Part shown: positions 17,921-27,118 of the stretch, piece after piece
Layout: each line of letters begins with the position of its first letter
Numbering within the stretch: the first letter of the stretch is position 1
Notes under the pieces: model-generated
Seen by the model: the letters and a program-made list of their open reading frames with translations, nothing else
What the model was told of the DNA's origin: nothing
Database searches by the model: none
Assembly: GCF_010686755.1 (NCBI RefSeq)
Contig: NZ_JAAGXA010000017.1
Span: forward strand, 1 to 64,000
Origin: Nocardioides zeae
GTDB taxonomy: Bacteria > Actinomycetota > Actinomycetes > Propionibacteriales > Nocardioidaceae
Reading direction: 5' to 3'
Length of the DNA stretch: 64,000 nt
Program-made: the position numbers and the translations under genes

Positions 17921-18631
17921 TCAGGCGCCGCGGGACCGCACGACCGCGAGACGTGCGAGCAGCACGAGGTAGGCGAGCCCGAGGACGATGAACGGGACGC
18001 CGATGAGGAGGGCGAGAAGGCTGCCGCCGCCGTCGGCCGTGGTGCACACGGTCTGGGTGTCGATGCCGTCCGAGGTCGTCTCGCAGGTCTCGCTCCCGCC
18101 CGCGAACACGCCCAGCGCGACCGCGCACACGATGCCCGGCGCAGGCACGAAGATCGTGCCGAGGAACTGTTCGCCCGTCCGCCACAGCGGCGAGGCCCAG
18201 ATGCCCGTCCAGCCGAGGACGATGACGGCGATCGGCACGACCGGCTGCGTCACGACGCCCAGGAGGAACGACCCCAGCACGACGAGGCCGAGCGCGACCA
18301 GTGCCGGCCACGCGCGCCGCTGCGGCTGTCGCAGGGGCTGTCCCTGGGGCTGTCGCTGGGGCTGAACGGGAGCCGTGGCGTACGGCGCGGGCCCGACCGG
18401 CTGGTCGCGCGCGGCCTCAGCGGCGATCACCTGCGGGTCGCCCAGCCCGGCGAGGAGCGTCGTCACGTCCTCCCCCTCGGCACGGGCGGCCTCGACGTGC
18501 TCGTGCAGGTCGGCGACTATCTCGGACCGGTCCGCGACGCCGCGCGCGGCGAGCGCCGCGTCGACCTCGGCCAGGTAGCGGCGCACCCGCTCGTCCGCCG
18601 ACAGCCCCACCGGCTTCCCCTCACCGCTCAT
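17921..18631 (-). CDS. HAAS/DUF1700-type membrane protein, PadR partner
   Basis: A 236-residue protein. The N-terminal ~75 residues fit the HAAS signalling domain (VRRYLAEVDAALAARGV, then EIVADLHEHVEAARAEG and LLAGLGDPQVIAAEA). A Gln/Pro/Arg-rich linker follows with a short repeated QPQ/GQP unit, then four hydrophobic segments. HAAS proteins are encoded with PadR repressors and are thought to relay envelope signals. Its ATG overlaps the PadR stop by 4 nt (ATGA), so the pair is translationally coupled. Confidence 0.78.
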   Translation of the reverse strand: MSGEGKPVGLSADERVRRYLAEVDAALAARGVADRSEIVADLHEHVEAARAEGEDVTTLLAGLGDPQVIAAEAARDQPVGPAPYATAPVQPQRQPQGQPLRQPQRRAWPALVALGLVVLGSFLLGVVTQPVVPIAVIVLGWTGIWASPLWRTGEQFLGTIFVPAPGIVCAVALGVFAGGSETCETTSDGIDTQTVCTTADGGGSLLALLIGVPFIVLGLAYLVLLARLAVVRSRGA

Positions 18632-19005
18632 CGCGGCTCCTCCCCTCGTCCTGTGCTCCGTCCCGGCGTCTCGCCCAGCGCGCCGTCCACCGCCTCGCGG
18701 AACGGCACCCACGCCGCCTCGAACGCCCGCAACGCCGCCTCCCCGTCGCCGGTGAGCCGGTAGTAGCGCCGCGGCGGACCCTCGTTCGACTCCTGCCACG
18801 ACGTGGCGACGAGCCCACCCTTCCGCAGCCGGGAGAGGAGGGGGTAGAGCGTTCCCGTCCCGGCCAGGAGCGTGCCCTCGAGCTCCCGGGCGATGTCGAG
18901 CCCGTAGCGCTCCCCCGTGCGCAGCACGGCCAGCACGCAGTGGTCCACCACCCCCCGGCGAAGGTTGGCGAGGACCTGCGCTTCGCTAGGTACCATGCGA
19001 CACAT
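18628..19005 (-). CDS. PadR family transcriptional repressor
   Basis: A 125-residue PadR-s1-like winged-helix protein: VLAVLRTGERYGLDIARELEG, then GTLYPLLSRLRKGGLVATSW and RRYYRLTGDGEAAL, ending in a short helical tail. It probably represses its own operon with the HAAS protein. Two starts are possible: ATG 19005 (AGGTAG just upstream) or ATG 18996, three codons in. Both lie within a 25-bp palindrome that looks like the PadR operator, so repression would directly occlude the start region. Confidence 0.88.
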   Translation of the reverse strand: MCRMVPSEAQVLANLRRGVVDHCVLAVLRTGERYGLDIARELEGTLLAGTGTLYPLLSRLRKGGLVATSWQESNEGPPRRYYRLTGDGEAALRAFEAAWVPFREAVDGALGETPGRSTGRGEEPR

Positions 19006-19012
19006 GCTACCT
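18988..19012. promoter_or_regulatory. Palindromic PadR-type operator overlapping the start codons
   Basis: Arms AGGTACCATG (18988-18997) and CATGCTACCT (19003-19012) are inverted repeats matching at 9 of 10 positions with a 5-bp spacer. The site overlaps both candidate ATGs of the PadR gene. Inverted repeats of about this size are typical of PadR autoregulation. Confidence 0.6.
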
Positions 19013-19043
19013 GTCGACGCCGTCGAGCGGAACTGGTCCTAGG

Positions 19044-19721
19044 GTGCCGCCCGTGGACGAGCAGCACGAGGCGCGCGGCGAGGCGCGGGTCGACGCCTGG
19101 GAACGACGTGTCGAGGTGCCCCTGCTCGGCCCGGCGCTCGCGTTCCTGGTCGCCTGGGCCTGGCCGGTGCTCGACCCCCGCCTCGATCCCGACCTGCGCA
19201 CCCTCCTTCGCACGGTCTCCTGGACCGTGTGGGGGGCCTTCGCGATCGACTTCGCGATCCGCATGCGGCTCGCCCGCGACCGGCGGCGCTACGCCCTGCG
19301 GCACTGGTACGACGTGGCGCTCATCCTGCTCCCGCTCCTGCGCCCCCTCCGGGTGCTGCGCGTGCTCGCCTTCATGCGCGTCCTGCAGCGCACGGCCGCG
19401 GGCGGGCTCGCGGGCCGCGCCACGACGTACGTGCTCGGCACCGCCCTGATCTCGCTCTTCCTCGGTGCCGTCGCCGTGCTCGACACCGAGCAGGACGCGC
19501 CCGACGCGAACATCCGCACCTTCGGCGACGCGCTCTGGTGGGCGACGACGACGGTGACGACGGTCGGCTACGGCGACCGCTACCCGGTGACGTTCGAGGG
19601 CCGCCTGCTGGCGGTCGTGCTCATGCTCGTCGGCATCGGGGCGGTCGGGGTCGTCACCGCCGCGCTCGCCGCGTGGCTCCTCTCCCACGTGCGGGAGGAG
19701 CAGCGCGGCGACCGCGGCTGA
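19044..19721 (+). CDS. Voltage-gated-like potassium channel
   Basis: A 225-residue membrane protein. Several membrane segments precede an arginine-repeat stretch (LRPLRVLRVLAFMRVLQR, S4-like, about residues 105-122). A pore loop follows with the selectivity filter TVGYGDRYP near residue 175 and a final helix. The predicted role is passive K+ conductance across the inner membrane, possibly voltage-modulated. GTG 19044 and GTG 19053 are both possible starts. It diverges from PadR with about 38 bp between, so the PadR operator may influence it. Confidence 0.87.
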   Translation: MPPVDEQHEARGEARVDAWERRVEVPLLGPALAFLVAWAWPVLDPRLDPDLRTLLRTVSWTVWGAFAIDFAIRMRLARDRRRYALRHWYDVALILLPLLRPLRVLRVLAFMRVLQRTAAGGLAGRATTYVLGTALISLFLGAVAVLDTEQDAPDANIRTFGDALWWATTTVTTVGYGDRYPVTFEGRLLAVVLMLVGIGAVGVVTAALAAWLLSHVREEQRGDRG

Positions 19722-19728
19722 GCGACCC

Positions 19729-20700
19729 TCAGGACGCCGGATCCTCCCAGCGCGGCTCGCCGAGGTCGACGACGGTGTCCCACGCCGACCCTGCCGGGAG
19801 CCGTACGACGCGTCCCGCCGACTCCGGCACCGAGGCGCAGCGGCTGGCGGCCGGGGCGCACGTCGCCAGCACGCCCGCGCCGCCGACGCCGGACCCGTCG
19901 GCGACCACCGCCACCACCGTGCCGTCGACCAACCGCTGCAGGGGCAGCCAGCGGGCAGGGTCGACGCCGGCCGGGGCCGGTGCGATGACCTCCTGCCAGG
20001 GTGCGTCCTCGGGTTCGTCCTCCGGGTCCACGGCGGCGATCCGGCCGTCGGTCGGGTCGACGGTGCGCGTCCCCTCGGCCGTGTCGACCCAGAAGACGCC
20101 GTCGGCGAACCCGCGCACCTCAAGCTCGACGTCGGGGTAGAGCGCCGCGAGGTCGTCGGTCGCGCGGTCGCCCATCCCGTCGGTGGAGCGGACGACCTCC
20201 TCGCCGGTGCGGGTATCCACGACGACGGTGGCAGCCTGCGGGGTCCCGTACCGGTCCTCCTCGCCCGAGCTCAGGTCGATGAGCGCGACGTACCGGCCGT
20301 CGGACGAGGCGGCGAGCGAGTCGACCCGGACGTCGAGGTCCTCGACGTCCCCCGAGGCGTCGACGAGGTGCAGGTCGTCGGGGTGGCCGAGGTCGTCGTC
20401 GCCACTGTCGGGCAAGTCCGCGGGCGGAGCCCAGCCGCGCACCCACACCCGGTCGCCGCCGACGACGAGGTCCCCCGGCGCGCGGTCGGACGCGCCGACG
20501 GGGACCGTCGTCCCGTCCCCGAGGTGCAGCTCACCGTCCGCCCACCAGACGAGACCGGCCTCGGCCAGCGGCGCCTCGGACGCCGGCCATGACACCTCGA
20601 CGGCGGGGTCGGGCGCGTTCGCCGGACCGTCCCCGTCGCACCCGGCGAGGACGAGGGGGACGAGCAGGGCCACGACCACGACGTACCGACGCCGCGTCAC
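19729..20700 (-). CDS. Hypothetical lipoprotein, beta-rich, Asp-rich
   Basis: A 323-residue lipoprotein: short signal peptide with lipobox LVLAGC at Cys20. The mature chain is acidic with recurring short beta segments (GDRVWVRGW, DGRYVALIDL, DGVFWVDTAEG), suggestive of a propeller-like or WD-like repeat fold. No enzyme motif is seen. Its GTG start overlaps the stop of the upstream ESX-like protein by 4 nt (GTGA), so the two are made together and are probably partners at the cell surface. Confidence 0.7.
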   Translation of the reverse strand: MTRRRYVVVVALLVPLVLAGCDGDGPANAPDPAVEVSWPASEAPLAEAGLVWWADGELHLGDGTTVPVGASDRAPGDLVVGGDRVWVRGWAPPADLPDSGDDDLGHPDDLHLVDASGDVEDLDVRVDSLAASSDGRYVALIDLSSGEEDRYGTPQAATVVVDTRTGEEVVRSTDGMGDRATDDLAALYPDVELEVRGFADGVFWVDTAEGTRTVDPTDGRIAAVDPEDEPEDAPWQEVIAPAPAGVDPARWLPLQRLVDGTVVAVVADGSGVGGAGVLATCAPAASRCASVPESAGRVVRLPAGSAWDTVVDLGEPRWEDPAS

Positions 20701-22361
20701 GGCTGCATGCCCGTCAGGTGGGTGGCGACGCCCTGGTCCGTGCCGGTGAGGTCGCTCGACACGGCCTCCAGCCCGGCGGCGACCTCGTCGGTCGCCCGCG
20801 CCCCCGCCTGCAGGAGGGAGACGCAGCGCTCGAGCACCTCGTTGGTCCGTGTGCTCGCCGTGCCCGCCGACGGCACGTCGCCCAGCTGGACGGCAGCGGT
20901 GCGGACGCCGGCGACTGCGGACGCGACCGAGCGCAGGGTGTCGGCCACCCCGCCGAGCCGCGCCGCGGCCGTCACGAGGCTCTGCGGTTCCACCGCCACC
21001 TCGTCGGCGGAGAGCCCGAGCTCGGAGAGCGGCGTGCGGGTCATGTGGGGGCTCGCCCAGAGGCCGTCATCGTCCGGCACGCCCCAGAGCCACCCGAACG
21101 CTCCCGTGCCGGCGTCGTCGAACTCCTCCGCACCCGACTCGTAGGTCGTCACGATCTGGCCGTCGACCTCGACGATGCCCTGGGACATGTTCGGCAGGGG
21201 GTACGGCTCGCTGCGCTCGCCGGTGTCCCGGTCCTGGACCACGAGGGCGCTCTCGTTCTGCCGACCGTACGAGGTGCTGAACACGAGCTCGCCGTCGCGC
21301 ACGACGACGCCCTGGACGTCGTCCGGCGTGTCGATGGTGACCGGGTCGCCCGAGCCGTCGAGCTGCGGCGTCCAGCCCCCGTTCCCGTCGGGGCGGTAGA
21401 CGTGCAGGACGTTCTTGTCGTGGGACCCCACGTAGAGCAGGCCGTCAGCGAACGCCGTGTAGGACGCCGCCGCCACCCGGCTCGATCGGACCGCGTCCAC
21501 CCGCGTCCCGGGTGGTGCGTCCTGCAGGACCTGCAGCGAGTAGGTGTGGACGCTGCCGCCCGAGCTGACGTGCACGAGCCCGGCCTCGTCGTCGACGGTG
21601 ACGCCACCGACGTGGCCCGGCGCCTCGCCGTCCTCGTCACCGAGCCGCAGCTCGTTGACCTCCGTGCCGCCTGCCTCGTCCACCAGTGCGAGGTAGGAAC
21701 CGCCGTCCTTCGCGTAGTAGCTCTGCAGCAGCAGCCCGGTGGCTCCGCTGTAGCCGAGCCCCTGGGGGATCCACCCCCGGTCGTCGCCGGTGGCCGCCGT
21801 GTTCGGGATGAGGGGCCCCAGCCCGCTGCCGTTGCCCGCCAGCCACGCGTCGGTGCGGTCGAGCCCCCGCTCGACCCACTCCCGGGTGTCGCTGTCCAGG
21901 GCGTCGATGTCGACCTCGTCGCCGTCCCCGCCGAGCACCGCTGCGACCGCGGCCAGCCGGGCGTCGTGGTCGGAGGTGATGCCCACGAGCCGCGCCGAGA
22001 CCGCGAAGGCCAGCAGCTGCTCGAGCCCGCCCGGGTCGGCCCCTCGCTCGCGCCACGGCACGATGGCGGCGTCGGCGGCCTCGACCGCGGTCTCGACCGA
22101 GCCCGCCGCTGCCTCCATCCCGCCCGCAGCGGGACCGAGCACGTTGCGCATGGTGCTGATGCCGTCGACCAGCCCCCCGGCACGGGCCGCGTAGTGGGCC
22201 GCGGCCATGCCGGTCCAGCCGGGTATCGCCGCCACCGTGGCGGTCTCCTCGCGGGCGCCATCGAGGCGGGTGCACTCCGCGCGGATCGCCTCCACGTAGC
22301 CCCTCAGGGCAGCGGGATCACCGGTCGTCGCGCGGCGGTGGAGCAGGTCGGGATCGAGCAT
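20697..22361 (-). CDS. Hypothetical ESX-like (WXG/EspC-type ends) protein with central beta-propeller-like region
   Basis: A 554-residue protein without signal peptide. Residues 1-150 are helical with a W-x-G turn (IPGWTGMAAAHYAARAGGL, about residue 50), as in WXG100/LXG-type N-termini. Residues ~200-440 contain regularly spaced beta segments (GGSYLALVDEAGG, GGVTVDDEAGLVHVSSGG, DGLLYVGSHDKNVLHVYRP). The final ~110 residues are again helical, EspC-like. This layout fits a type VII secretion-associated substrate, but no ESX core gene is in the window. GGAGG precedes ATG 22361 and is buried in a hairpin. It is coupled to the downstream lipoprotein. Confidence 0.6.
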   Translation of the reverse strand: MLDPDLLHRRATTGDPAALRGYVEAIRAECTRLDGAREETATVAAIPGWTGMAAAHYAARAGGLVDGISTMRNVLGPAAGGMEAAAGSVETAVEAADAAIVPWRERGADPGGLEQLLAFAVSARLVGITSDHDARLAAVAAVLGGDGDEVDIDALDSDTREWVERGLDRTDAWLAGNGSGLGPLIPNTAATGDDRGWIPQGLGYSGATGLLLQSYYAKDGGSYLALVDEAGGTEVNELRLGDEDGEAPGHVGGVTVDDEAGLVHVSSGGSVHTYSLQVLQDAPPGTRVDAVRSSRVAAASYTAFADGLLYVGSHDKNVLHVYRPDGNGGWTPQLDGSGDPVTIDTPDDVQGVVVRDGELVFSTSYGRQNESALVVQDRDTGERSEPYPLPNMSQGIVEVDGQIVTTYESGAEEFDDAGTGAFGWLWGVPDDDGLWASPHMTRTPLSELGLSADEVAVEPQSLVTAAARLGGVADTLRSVASAVAGVRTAAVQLGDVPSAGTASTRTNEVLERCVSLLQAGARATDEVAAGLEAVSSDLTGTDQGVATHLTGMQP

Positions 22362-22368
22362 CGTGGTT

Positions 22369-22394
22369 CCTCCGGGTCCGAGATGACCCGGAGG
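22369..22394 (-). promoter_or_regulatory. Perfect 10-bp hairpin sequestering the SD of the ESX-like gene
   Basis: On the minus strand the arms CCTCCGGGTC and GACCCGGAGG (6-nt loop) precede ATG 22361. The GGAGG of the right arm is the gene's ribosome binding site. In RNA it would be paired, so translation initiation may be conditional. It could equally act as the terminator of the rhamnose operon, whose last stop is at 22423. Confidence 0.6.
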
Positions 22395-22422
22395 GATCCC
22401 CCGACCGCCGTCGGCGGAAACG

Positions 22423-25400
22423 TCAGCGGACCTCCGCCTCGACGTACGGCAGCAGCCGCACCGGCCCGACCAGTCCATAGCCCTGCCGCGTCGCGACGCC
22501 GTAGACCTCCGGCGTCACCGTGCGGAGCCGGTTGAGCAACGGCGTCGCGACCTCGACCTCGATCGTGTTCGCGCCGCGCTGGAGACGGCGGCCGAGGTCG
22601 ACGGTCGTGCGCAGCGGGTCGCACGGCGGGAGCACCTGGCCGTTGACCGTGACGCGGAAGGTGTCCTCGACGGCGCCGAGCTCGAGCAGCGCGCCGGTGC
22701 CCACCGGCCACTGCTGGCCGAGGTTGACCGACGCGCGGTACCGGCCGATCCCGGAGACGTCCTCGAACCCGGGGATCTGCGACCACGGCACGAGCACGGA
22801 CAGGCGGGTACGGCGCGTGGTGCGCGTGGTCTCGGTGGCGGTGCGGCCCGGGGTCCAGTCCTCGACCTCGAGGTCCCACGTGCGGAGCGTGAGGGGGGCG
22901 CGCACCGACGCCACGGTGGCCGACCGGGTGCGGCCACCGGCCAGCGTCACCGTGTGGGTGCCCGGCGTCGTGGCGCGCACGACGAGCCGCCGGTCGTCGC
23001 CCGTCACGTCGACGGCGGTCGTGGCGACGACGGAGACGGGCCGCTCCGAGGCCGCCGGCGCCGCGAGCACGATGACGCTCGACTGGCCCGGGACGAGGTC
23101 GACCCGCACCTTGACCCGCTGCCCCGACCGCTCGTGGAGGGGCACCGGCGCGAGCGTCCCGCTCCAGGTGTCGAGCCGGTACGGCACCGCGTCGCTGCGG
23201 GTCGCCGTCAGCCAGACGTCCTGCGTGACGCGCTCGAGGCGCCGGTTCTCGGCGTGCTTCGCGTTGGCCAGGTAGTAGAGGTCGACCCCGCCACCGTCGG
23301 CGAGCACGCGGCGTACCGACATGAGGGTGGAGCGTTCGTGGCTCACGTCGGGAGTGACGCCCAGCGCGGTCAGCGCCGCCGGGATGTCGCCCTGCACGGC
23401 GACCGTGCGCGTCGTCGGCAGCGCGGCGATCGCCGCCATCTCCGCGCGGATCTCGGCGATCACCTCCGCGGTCTCGACGCCGACGGGCTCCGCCTGGGTC
23501 CAGTCGCCGAGGAGCACGACGCGCAGCCCGGCCTCCGCCAGGGCACGGACCCGCTGCGCCGCCGACAGCTCGATGGAGCACCGGCCGCCGCGGAACTGGT
23601 CGGGGCCGACGACCATGGCCTGGTACGCCGGGCCGTCGGGTGCCAGCCGGCCGTCGCGGACCGTCGCGAGCGGGAGCTCGAGCAGCGCGGGCGTGGCGAA
23701 CGAGTGGGTCCAGCCGAGCGGGATGCCGTCGTTCGTGGCCCACGGTGCGCCGATCCCGGTGGACGCCCAGCCCTTGGGACGCAGGAACACGACGTCGTAC
23801 TTCGGCACGCCCGTCTGCAGCACCAGCTGCGTGCGCGCGAGGTGGGCGGCGATGCCCGGCATGTGCCGCCAGAGCGGCGTGCGCGGCCCCCACGCCTCGC
23901 CGTACCCCACGGCACCGTTGTAGTACGGCGAGAACGCGGCGAAGCCGGGCCACGTCACCCCGGGCGCCGAGGCGTAGGCGAAGCCGTGCAGCACGGCCAT
24001 GTTCACGCCCGCCGCGTAGATGCTGTGGAGGGTCTGGAGCGCCCGCTCCCAGGTGGTGGAGTAGGCCGCGCCGTTGTAGCAGGCCGCCTCGCAGGACAGC
24101 ACCGTGCGACCGCCGAGGTCGCGGCCGCCGGCCATCACCCGGTAGTCGTCGAGGTTCTTGAAGCCGAGCGACTCGGTCTCGGGCACGTCGACCACCGCGG
24201 AGTGCTCGACGGTGTCGGTCTCGAGGCCGTAGGGCTGCACGCGCAGGCCCATGCCGAGCGTGCGCGCGAACGCCTGGATCGGCCGCAGGTGGTGGTCGCG
24301 GTAGAGGTCGGAGAGCGTCTGGTTGACGTCGTCGCGCACCCGGATCGTCGTCGTGGCGTCGAAGGCGAACTGGTAGCGCTCGTGCAGCTCGAGCACGACG
24401 GCGAGGTAGGGCCGCAGGTCGTAGCCGCGCCGCTGCTCGAACTCCACCAGGAAGGCGGGCGTCCAGATCGTCGCGTCGGTCTCGATCTCGAGGGAGTCCT
24501 CGAACAGGTAGCCGCCGGTCGACCCGAGCAGGCGCCGCAGGTCGCGGTCGAGGATGGTCGACTCCCAGAGGTCGACGACGGCCTGCGCGCCCAGCGGCGA
24601 GAAGTGGTCGACGACCCAGCAGCGCGGGTCGGTGTGCGGCCCCGCCTCGGGCTCCTGGCCCGAGCCCCGCTGCCAGCAGGCCAGGAGCACCCAGCTGCCG
24701 GACCCGGCGGGGGCCGTCCAGGTCAGCGCGCCGTCGACGACCGCGTCCGTGAGGTCGACGAGCGAGGCCCCGTCGAGGACGGCCTCCGTGCGCGTCGTCC
24801 CCTCGGTGACGAGGCGGGCGGCCTGGACGGCGACGAGGGTACGGCGCGTCGCCGCCGCCACCGGCTCGACGAGCGGCTCGGGCAGGGCCGCGTCGTACGT
24901 CGCGCCCGCGGCCACCGTCGCGCGGCCGTGGACCAGCTCGGTGCACGCGCCCTCGTCGTCCGGGGTGAGCGTCGGGACGGCGGCGGGCCACGAGGGTCCC
25001 ACCGTGATGTCGACGCGCACGCCGCGCTTCTCGGCCTCCTTCAGGGCCGCACGGACGCCGGCGACCCACGACGGGGTGCCCCAGCCCTGGGTCGCGAGGT
25101 CGATCTCGATGTCGCGGGCGCGCAGGCTGTGGGTGACGTCGGCGATCTCGACGGCCCCGAAGCCCGCCGCCGCGATCTGCTGGACCTCGCGCGTGATCTC
25201 CGCCGGATCGACGGCCCCGTGGGGCCACCACCAGCGGAAGCCGGCGGCCGTGGCCAGCCCCGGGCTCGCGAAGCGGCGGGCGAGGTCGCCCGGGAGACCC
25301 GGGACGCCGGGGCGGGCGGCGCCGGGGGCGGCTGCTGCCGCGGTCGTGGCCGTGGCGCCGGTCGCCGCGGCTGCGACGCCGACGGACGCGACCGCCGCGG

Positions 25401-25497
25401 CCAGGAGCCGCCGGCGGTCGAGGCGGCGGTCGAGGCGGGGACCGGTGCGGGCGCCGCGCGGCGCGCTGGCGGAGGCGGTCGTGACGTCGTCGTCCAT
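22423..25497 (-). CDS. Exported alpha-L-rhamnosidase, GH106-like
   Basis: A 1024-residue exported enzyme. A twin-arginine-like signal (DRRRLLAAAV, residues ~27-36) is followed by an Ala-rich hydrophobic stretch. The catalytic region starts with RWWWPHGAVDPAEITREV and GFGAVEIAD, the hallmark of the GH106 family; C-terminal beta-sandwich domains follow. GH106 enzymes release L-rhamnose from glycosides or pectic polymers by inversion. Its place at the end of a rhamnose operon (37 bp after the kinase) supports this. ATG 25497 has GGGAG at good spacing. Confidence 0.85.
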   Translation of the reverse strand: MDDDVTTASASAPRGARTGPRLDRRLDRRRLLAAAVASVGVAAAATGATATTAAAAAPGAARPGVPGLPGDLARRFASPGLATAAGFRWWWPHGAVDPAEITREVQQIAAAGFGAVEIADVTHSLRARDIEIDLATQGWGTPSWVAGVRAALKEAEKRGVRVDITVGPSWPAAVPTLTPDDEGACTELVHGRATVAAGATYDAALPEPLVEPVAAATRRTLVAVQAARLVTEGTTRTEAVLDGASLVDLTDAVVDGALTWTAPAGSGSWVLLACWQRGSGQEPEAGPHTDPRCWVVDHFSPLGAQAVVDLWESTILDRDLRRLLGSTGGYLFEDSLEIETDATIWTPAFLVEFEQRRGYDLRPYLAVVLELHERYQFAFDATTTIRVRDDVNQTLSDLYRDHHLRPIQAFARTLGMGLRVQPYGLETDTVEHSAVVDVPETESLGFKNLDDYRVMAGGRDLGGRTVLSCEAACYNGAAYSTTWERALQTLHSIYAAGVNMAVLHGFAYASAPGVTWPGFAAFSPYYNGAVGYGEAWGPRTPLWRHMPGIAAHLARTQLVLQTGVPKYDVVFLRPKGWASTGIGAPWATNDGIPLGWTHSFATPALLELPLATVRDGRLAPDGPAYQAMVVGPDQFRGGRCSIELSAAQRVRALAEAGLRVVLLGDWTQAEPVGVETAEVIAEIRAEMAAIAALPTTRTVAVQGDIPAALTALGVTPDVSHERSTLMSVRRVLADGGGVDLYYLANAKHAENRRLERVTQDVWLTATRSDAVPYRLDTWSGTLAPVPLHERSGQRVKVRVDLVPGQSSVIVLAAPAASERPVSVVATTAVDVTGDDRRLVVRATTPGTHTVTLAGGRTRSATVASVRAPLTLRTWDLEVEDWTPGRTATETTRTTRRTRLSVLVPWSQIPGFEDVSGIGRYRASVNLGQQWPVGTGALLELGAVEDTFRVTVNGQVLPPCDPLRTTVDLGRRLQRGANTIEVEVATPLLNRLRTVTPEVYGVATRQGYGLVGPVRLLPYVEAEVR

Positions 25498-25534
25498 GGT
25501 GTCTCCCGAGATGAGTGGCCCGTGGGCCGCGAGG

Positions 25535-27073
25535 TCAGCCGACGGTCGTCGGCCGTCCAGGTCGGACGCGCCGCTCGGCGTCGTCCCAGTCGAGGGCGTC
25601 CGCACCGGTGCGCGGCTCGTGGCGCCGCAGGTCGTGCGTCGCGCGGAGCAGGGCCCGCATGGCCGCCAGGTCGGGCAGGTCCGCGCCGAGCGTGCGCGCC
25701 TGCACGAGCACGTTGCCGAGGGCCGCGGCCTCGCCGGGTCCGGCGAGCACAGGGACGCCGAGGGCGTCGGCCGTCAGCTGGCACAGGAGCGTGTTGTGGG
25801 CGCCGCCGCCGACGACGTGGACGACGTCGAACGGGTGGTCCGCGGTGGCGGCCGCAGCGCGGAGGTGGCGCCGGTAGGCGACAGCGAGCGAGTCCACGAT
25901 GGTGCGCGCGACCTCGGCGGGCGTGCGCGGCTCGGGCTCGCCCGCGGCCGCGGCGAGCGCACGGATCCTCGCCGGCATGTCGCCGGGCGGCAGCAGGCTC
26001 GCGTCGTCGATGTCGACGACGGTGCGCAACGCCGGCAGCGCCGCGGCCTCGGCGAGGAGGGCGGGCAGGTCGACGCGGGTCCCGTCGCGCTCCCAGGTCT
26101 GGACCGACTGCGACAGCACCCAGAGACCCATGACGTTCTTCAGGTAGCGGACGGTGCCGTCGATGCCCGCCTCGTTGGTGAAGTTCGCGGCCCGCGCCGC
26201 CTCGGTCAGCACCGGCGCGTCGAGCTCGAGGCCGACCAGCGACCAGGTGCCCGACGAGATGTAGGCGAAGCGCTCGCCCTCCTCCCCCGGCCCGGCAGCG
26301 GGCACCCCGACGACCGCGGAGGCGGTGTCGTGCGACCCGACCGCCACGACCGGGACGGGCGCGTCGTCCGGGGTGCGCCCGAGCACCTCGGCGACGTCCG
26401 GCAGGAGGGCGCCGACCCGGTCGCCCGCGTCGCGGAGCGGCGGGAGGATGCTCCACGGGAGCCCGAGCCGCGCGGCCAGGTCGACGGCCCACGTGCCGGT
26501 GGTCGCGTCGTACAGGCCCGTCGTGGAGGCGTTCGTGCGCTCGGCGCCGATCTCCCCGGTGAGCCAGTAGCCGAGCAGGTCGGGCAGCAGCAGGAGGGTC
26601 TGCGCCGACTCGAGCGCCGCCGTACCGCGGGCTGCGGCGAGCTGGTAGATCGTGGTGAACGGCAGGTGCTGCAGGCCCGTGCGGGCGAAGAGCTCCGCGG
26701 CGGGGACGGTCTGCCAGACCTGCTCCGGTACGCCGCGGGTGCGGCCGTCACGGTGGCTGTAGGGGTTGCCGAGGAGCACGCCGTCGCGGTCGAGCAGCCC
26801 GTGGTCGACCGCCCAGGAGTCGATGCCGATGCCGTCGAGGGGGCCGGTCGCCGCGATCGTGCGGAGCCCGGCGAGCACCTCCCGGTGGATGCCGAGGACG
26901 TCCCAGAAGAGCGAGCCGCCCGCCGTCACGCCCCCGTTGGGGAAGCGGTGCACCTCGGCGAGGTCGAGGCGTCCCGGACCGACGACGGCCACCATGACCC
27001 GGCCGCTCGTGGCGCCGAGGTCGACGGCCGCGACCCGCAGGTCACCCGGGCGCGGCTGGGGCAGGTCCGTCAT
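25535..27073 (-). CDS. rhaB: Rhamnulokinase
   Basis: A 512-residue FGGY-family sugar kinase: ATP-binding VAAVDLGATSGRVMVA at the start, GIDSWAVDHGLLD in the N-lobe, VGSHDTASAVVGVPAAG, and the C-lobe GGGAHNTLLCQLTADALGVPV. It phosphorylates L-rhamnulose to L-rhamnulose 1-phosphate. Length is typical. It follows the bifunctional aldolase gene by 100 bp that hold a large hairpin, and precedes the rhamnosidase. Confidence 0.94.
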   Translation of the reverse strand: MTDLPQPRPGDLRVAAVDLGATSGRVMVAVVGPGRLDLAEVHRFPNGGVTAGGSLFWDVLGIHREVLAGLRTIAATGPLDGIGIDSWAVDHGLLDRDGVLLGNPYSHRDGRTRGVPEQVWQTVPAAELFARTGLQHLPFTTIYQLAAARGTAALESAQTLLLLPDLLGYWLTGEIGAERTNASTTGLYDATTGTWAVDLAARLGLPWSILPPLRDAGDRVGALLPDVAEVLGRTPDDAPVPVVAVGSHDTASAVVGVPAAGPGEEGERFAYISSGTWSLVGLELDAPVLTEAARAANFTNEAGIDGTVRYLKNVMGLWVLSQSVQTWERDGTRVDLPALLAEAAALPALRTVVDIDDASLLPPGDMPARIRALAAAAGEPEPRTPAEVARTIVDSLAVAYRRHLRAAAATADHPFDVVHVVGGGAHNTLLCQLTADALGVPVLAGPGEAAALGNVLVQARTLGADLPDLAAMRALLRATHDLRRHEPRTGADALDWDDAERRVRPGRPTTVG

Positions 27074-27118
27074 CGTTCCTTCTCTCTCGGGGGCTCTCAG
27101 GTGCGGGGTGTTGCGCGT

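Noticed and set aside
22304..25231. Long alternative minus-strand frame within the rhamnosidase gene
   Set aside because: Its residue composition is Arg/Pro/Ala-rich with no domain pattern, whereas the chosen frame shows GH106 motifs and a signal peptide.
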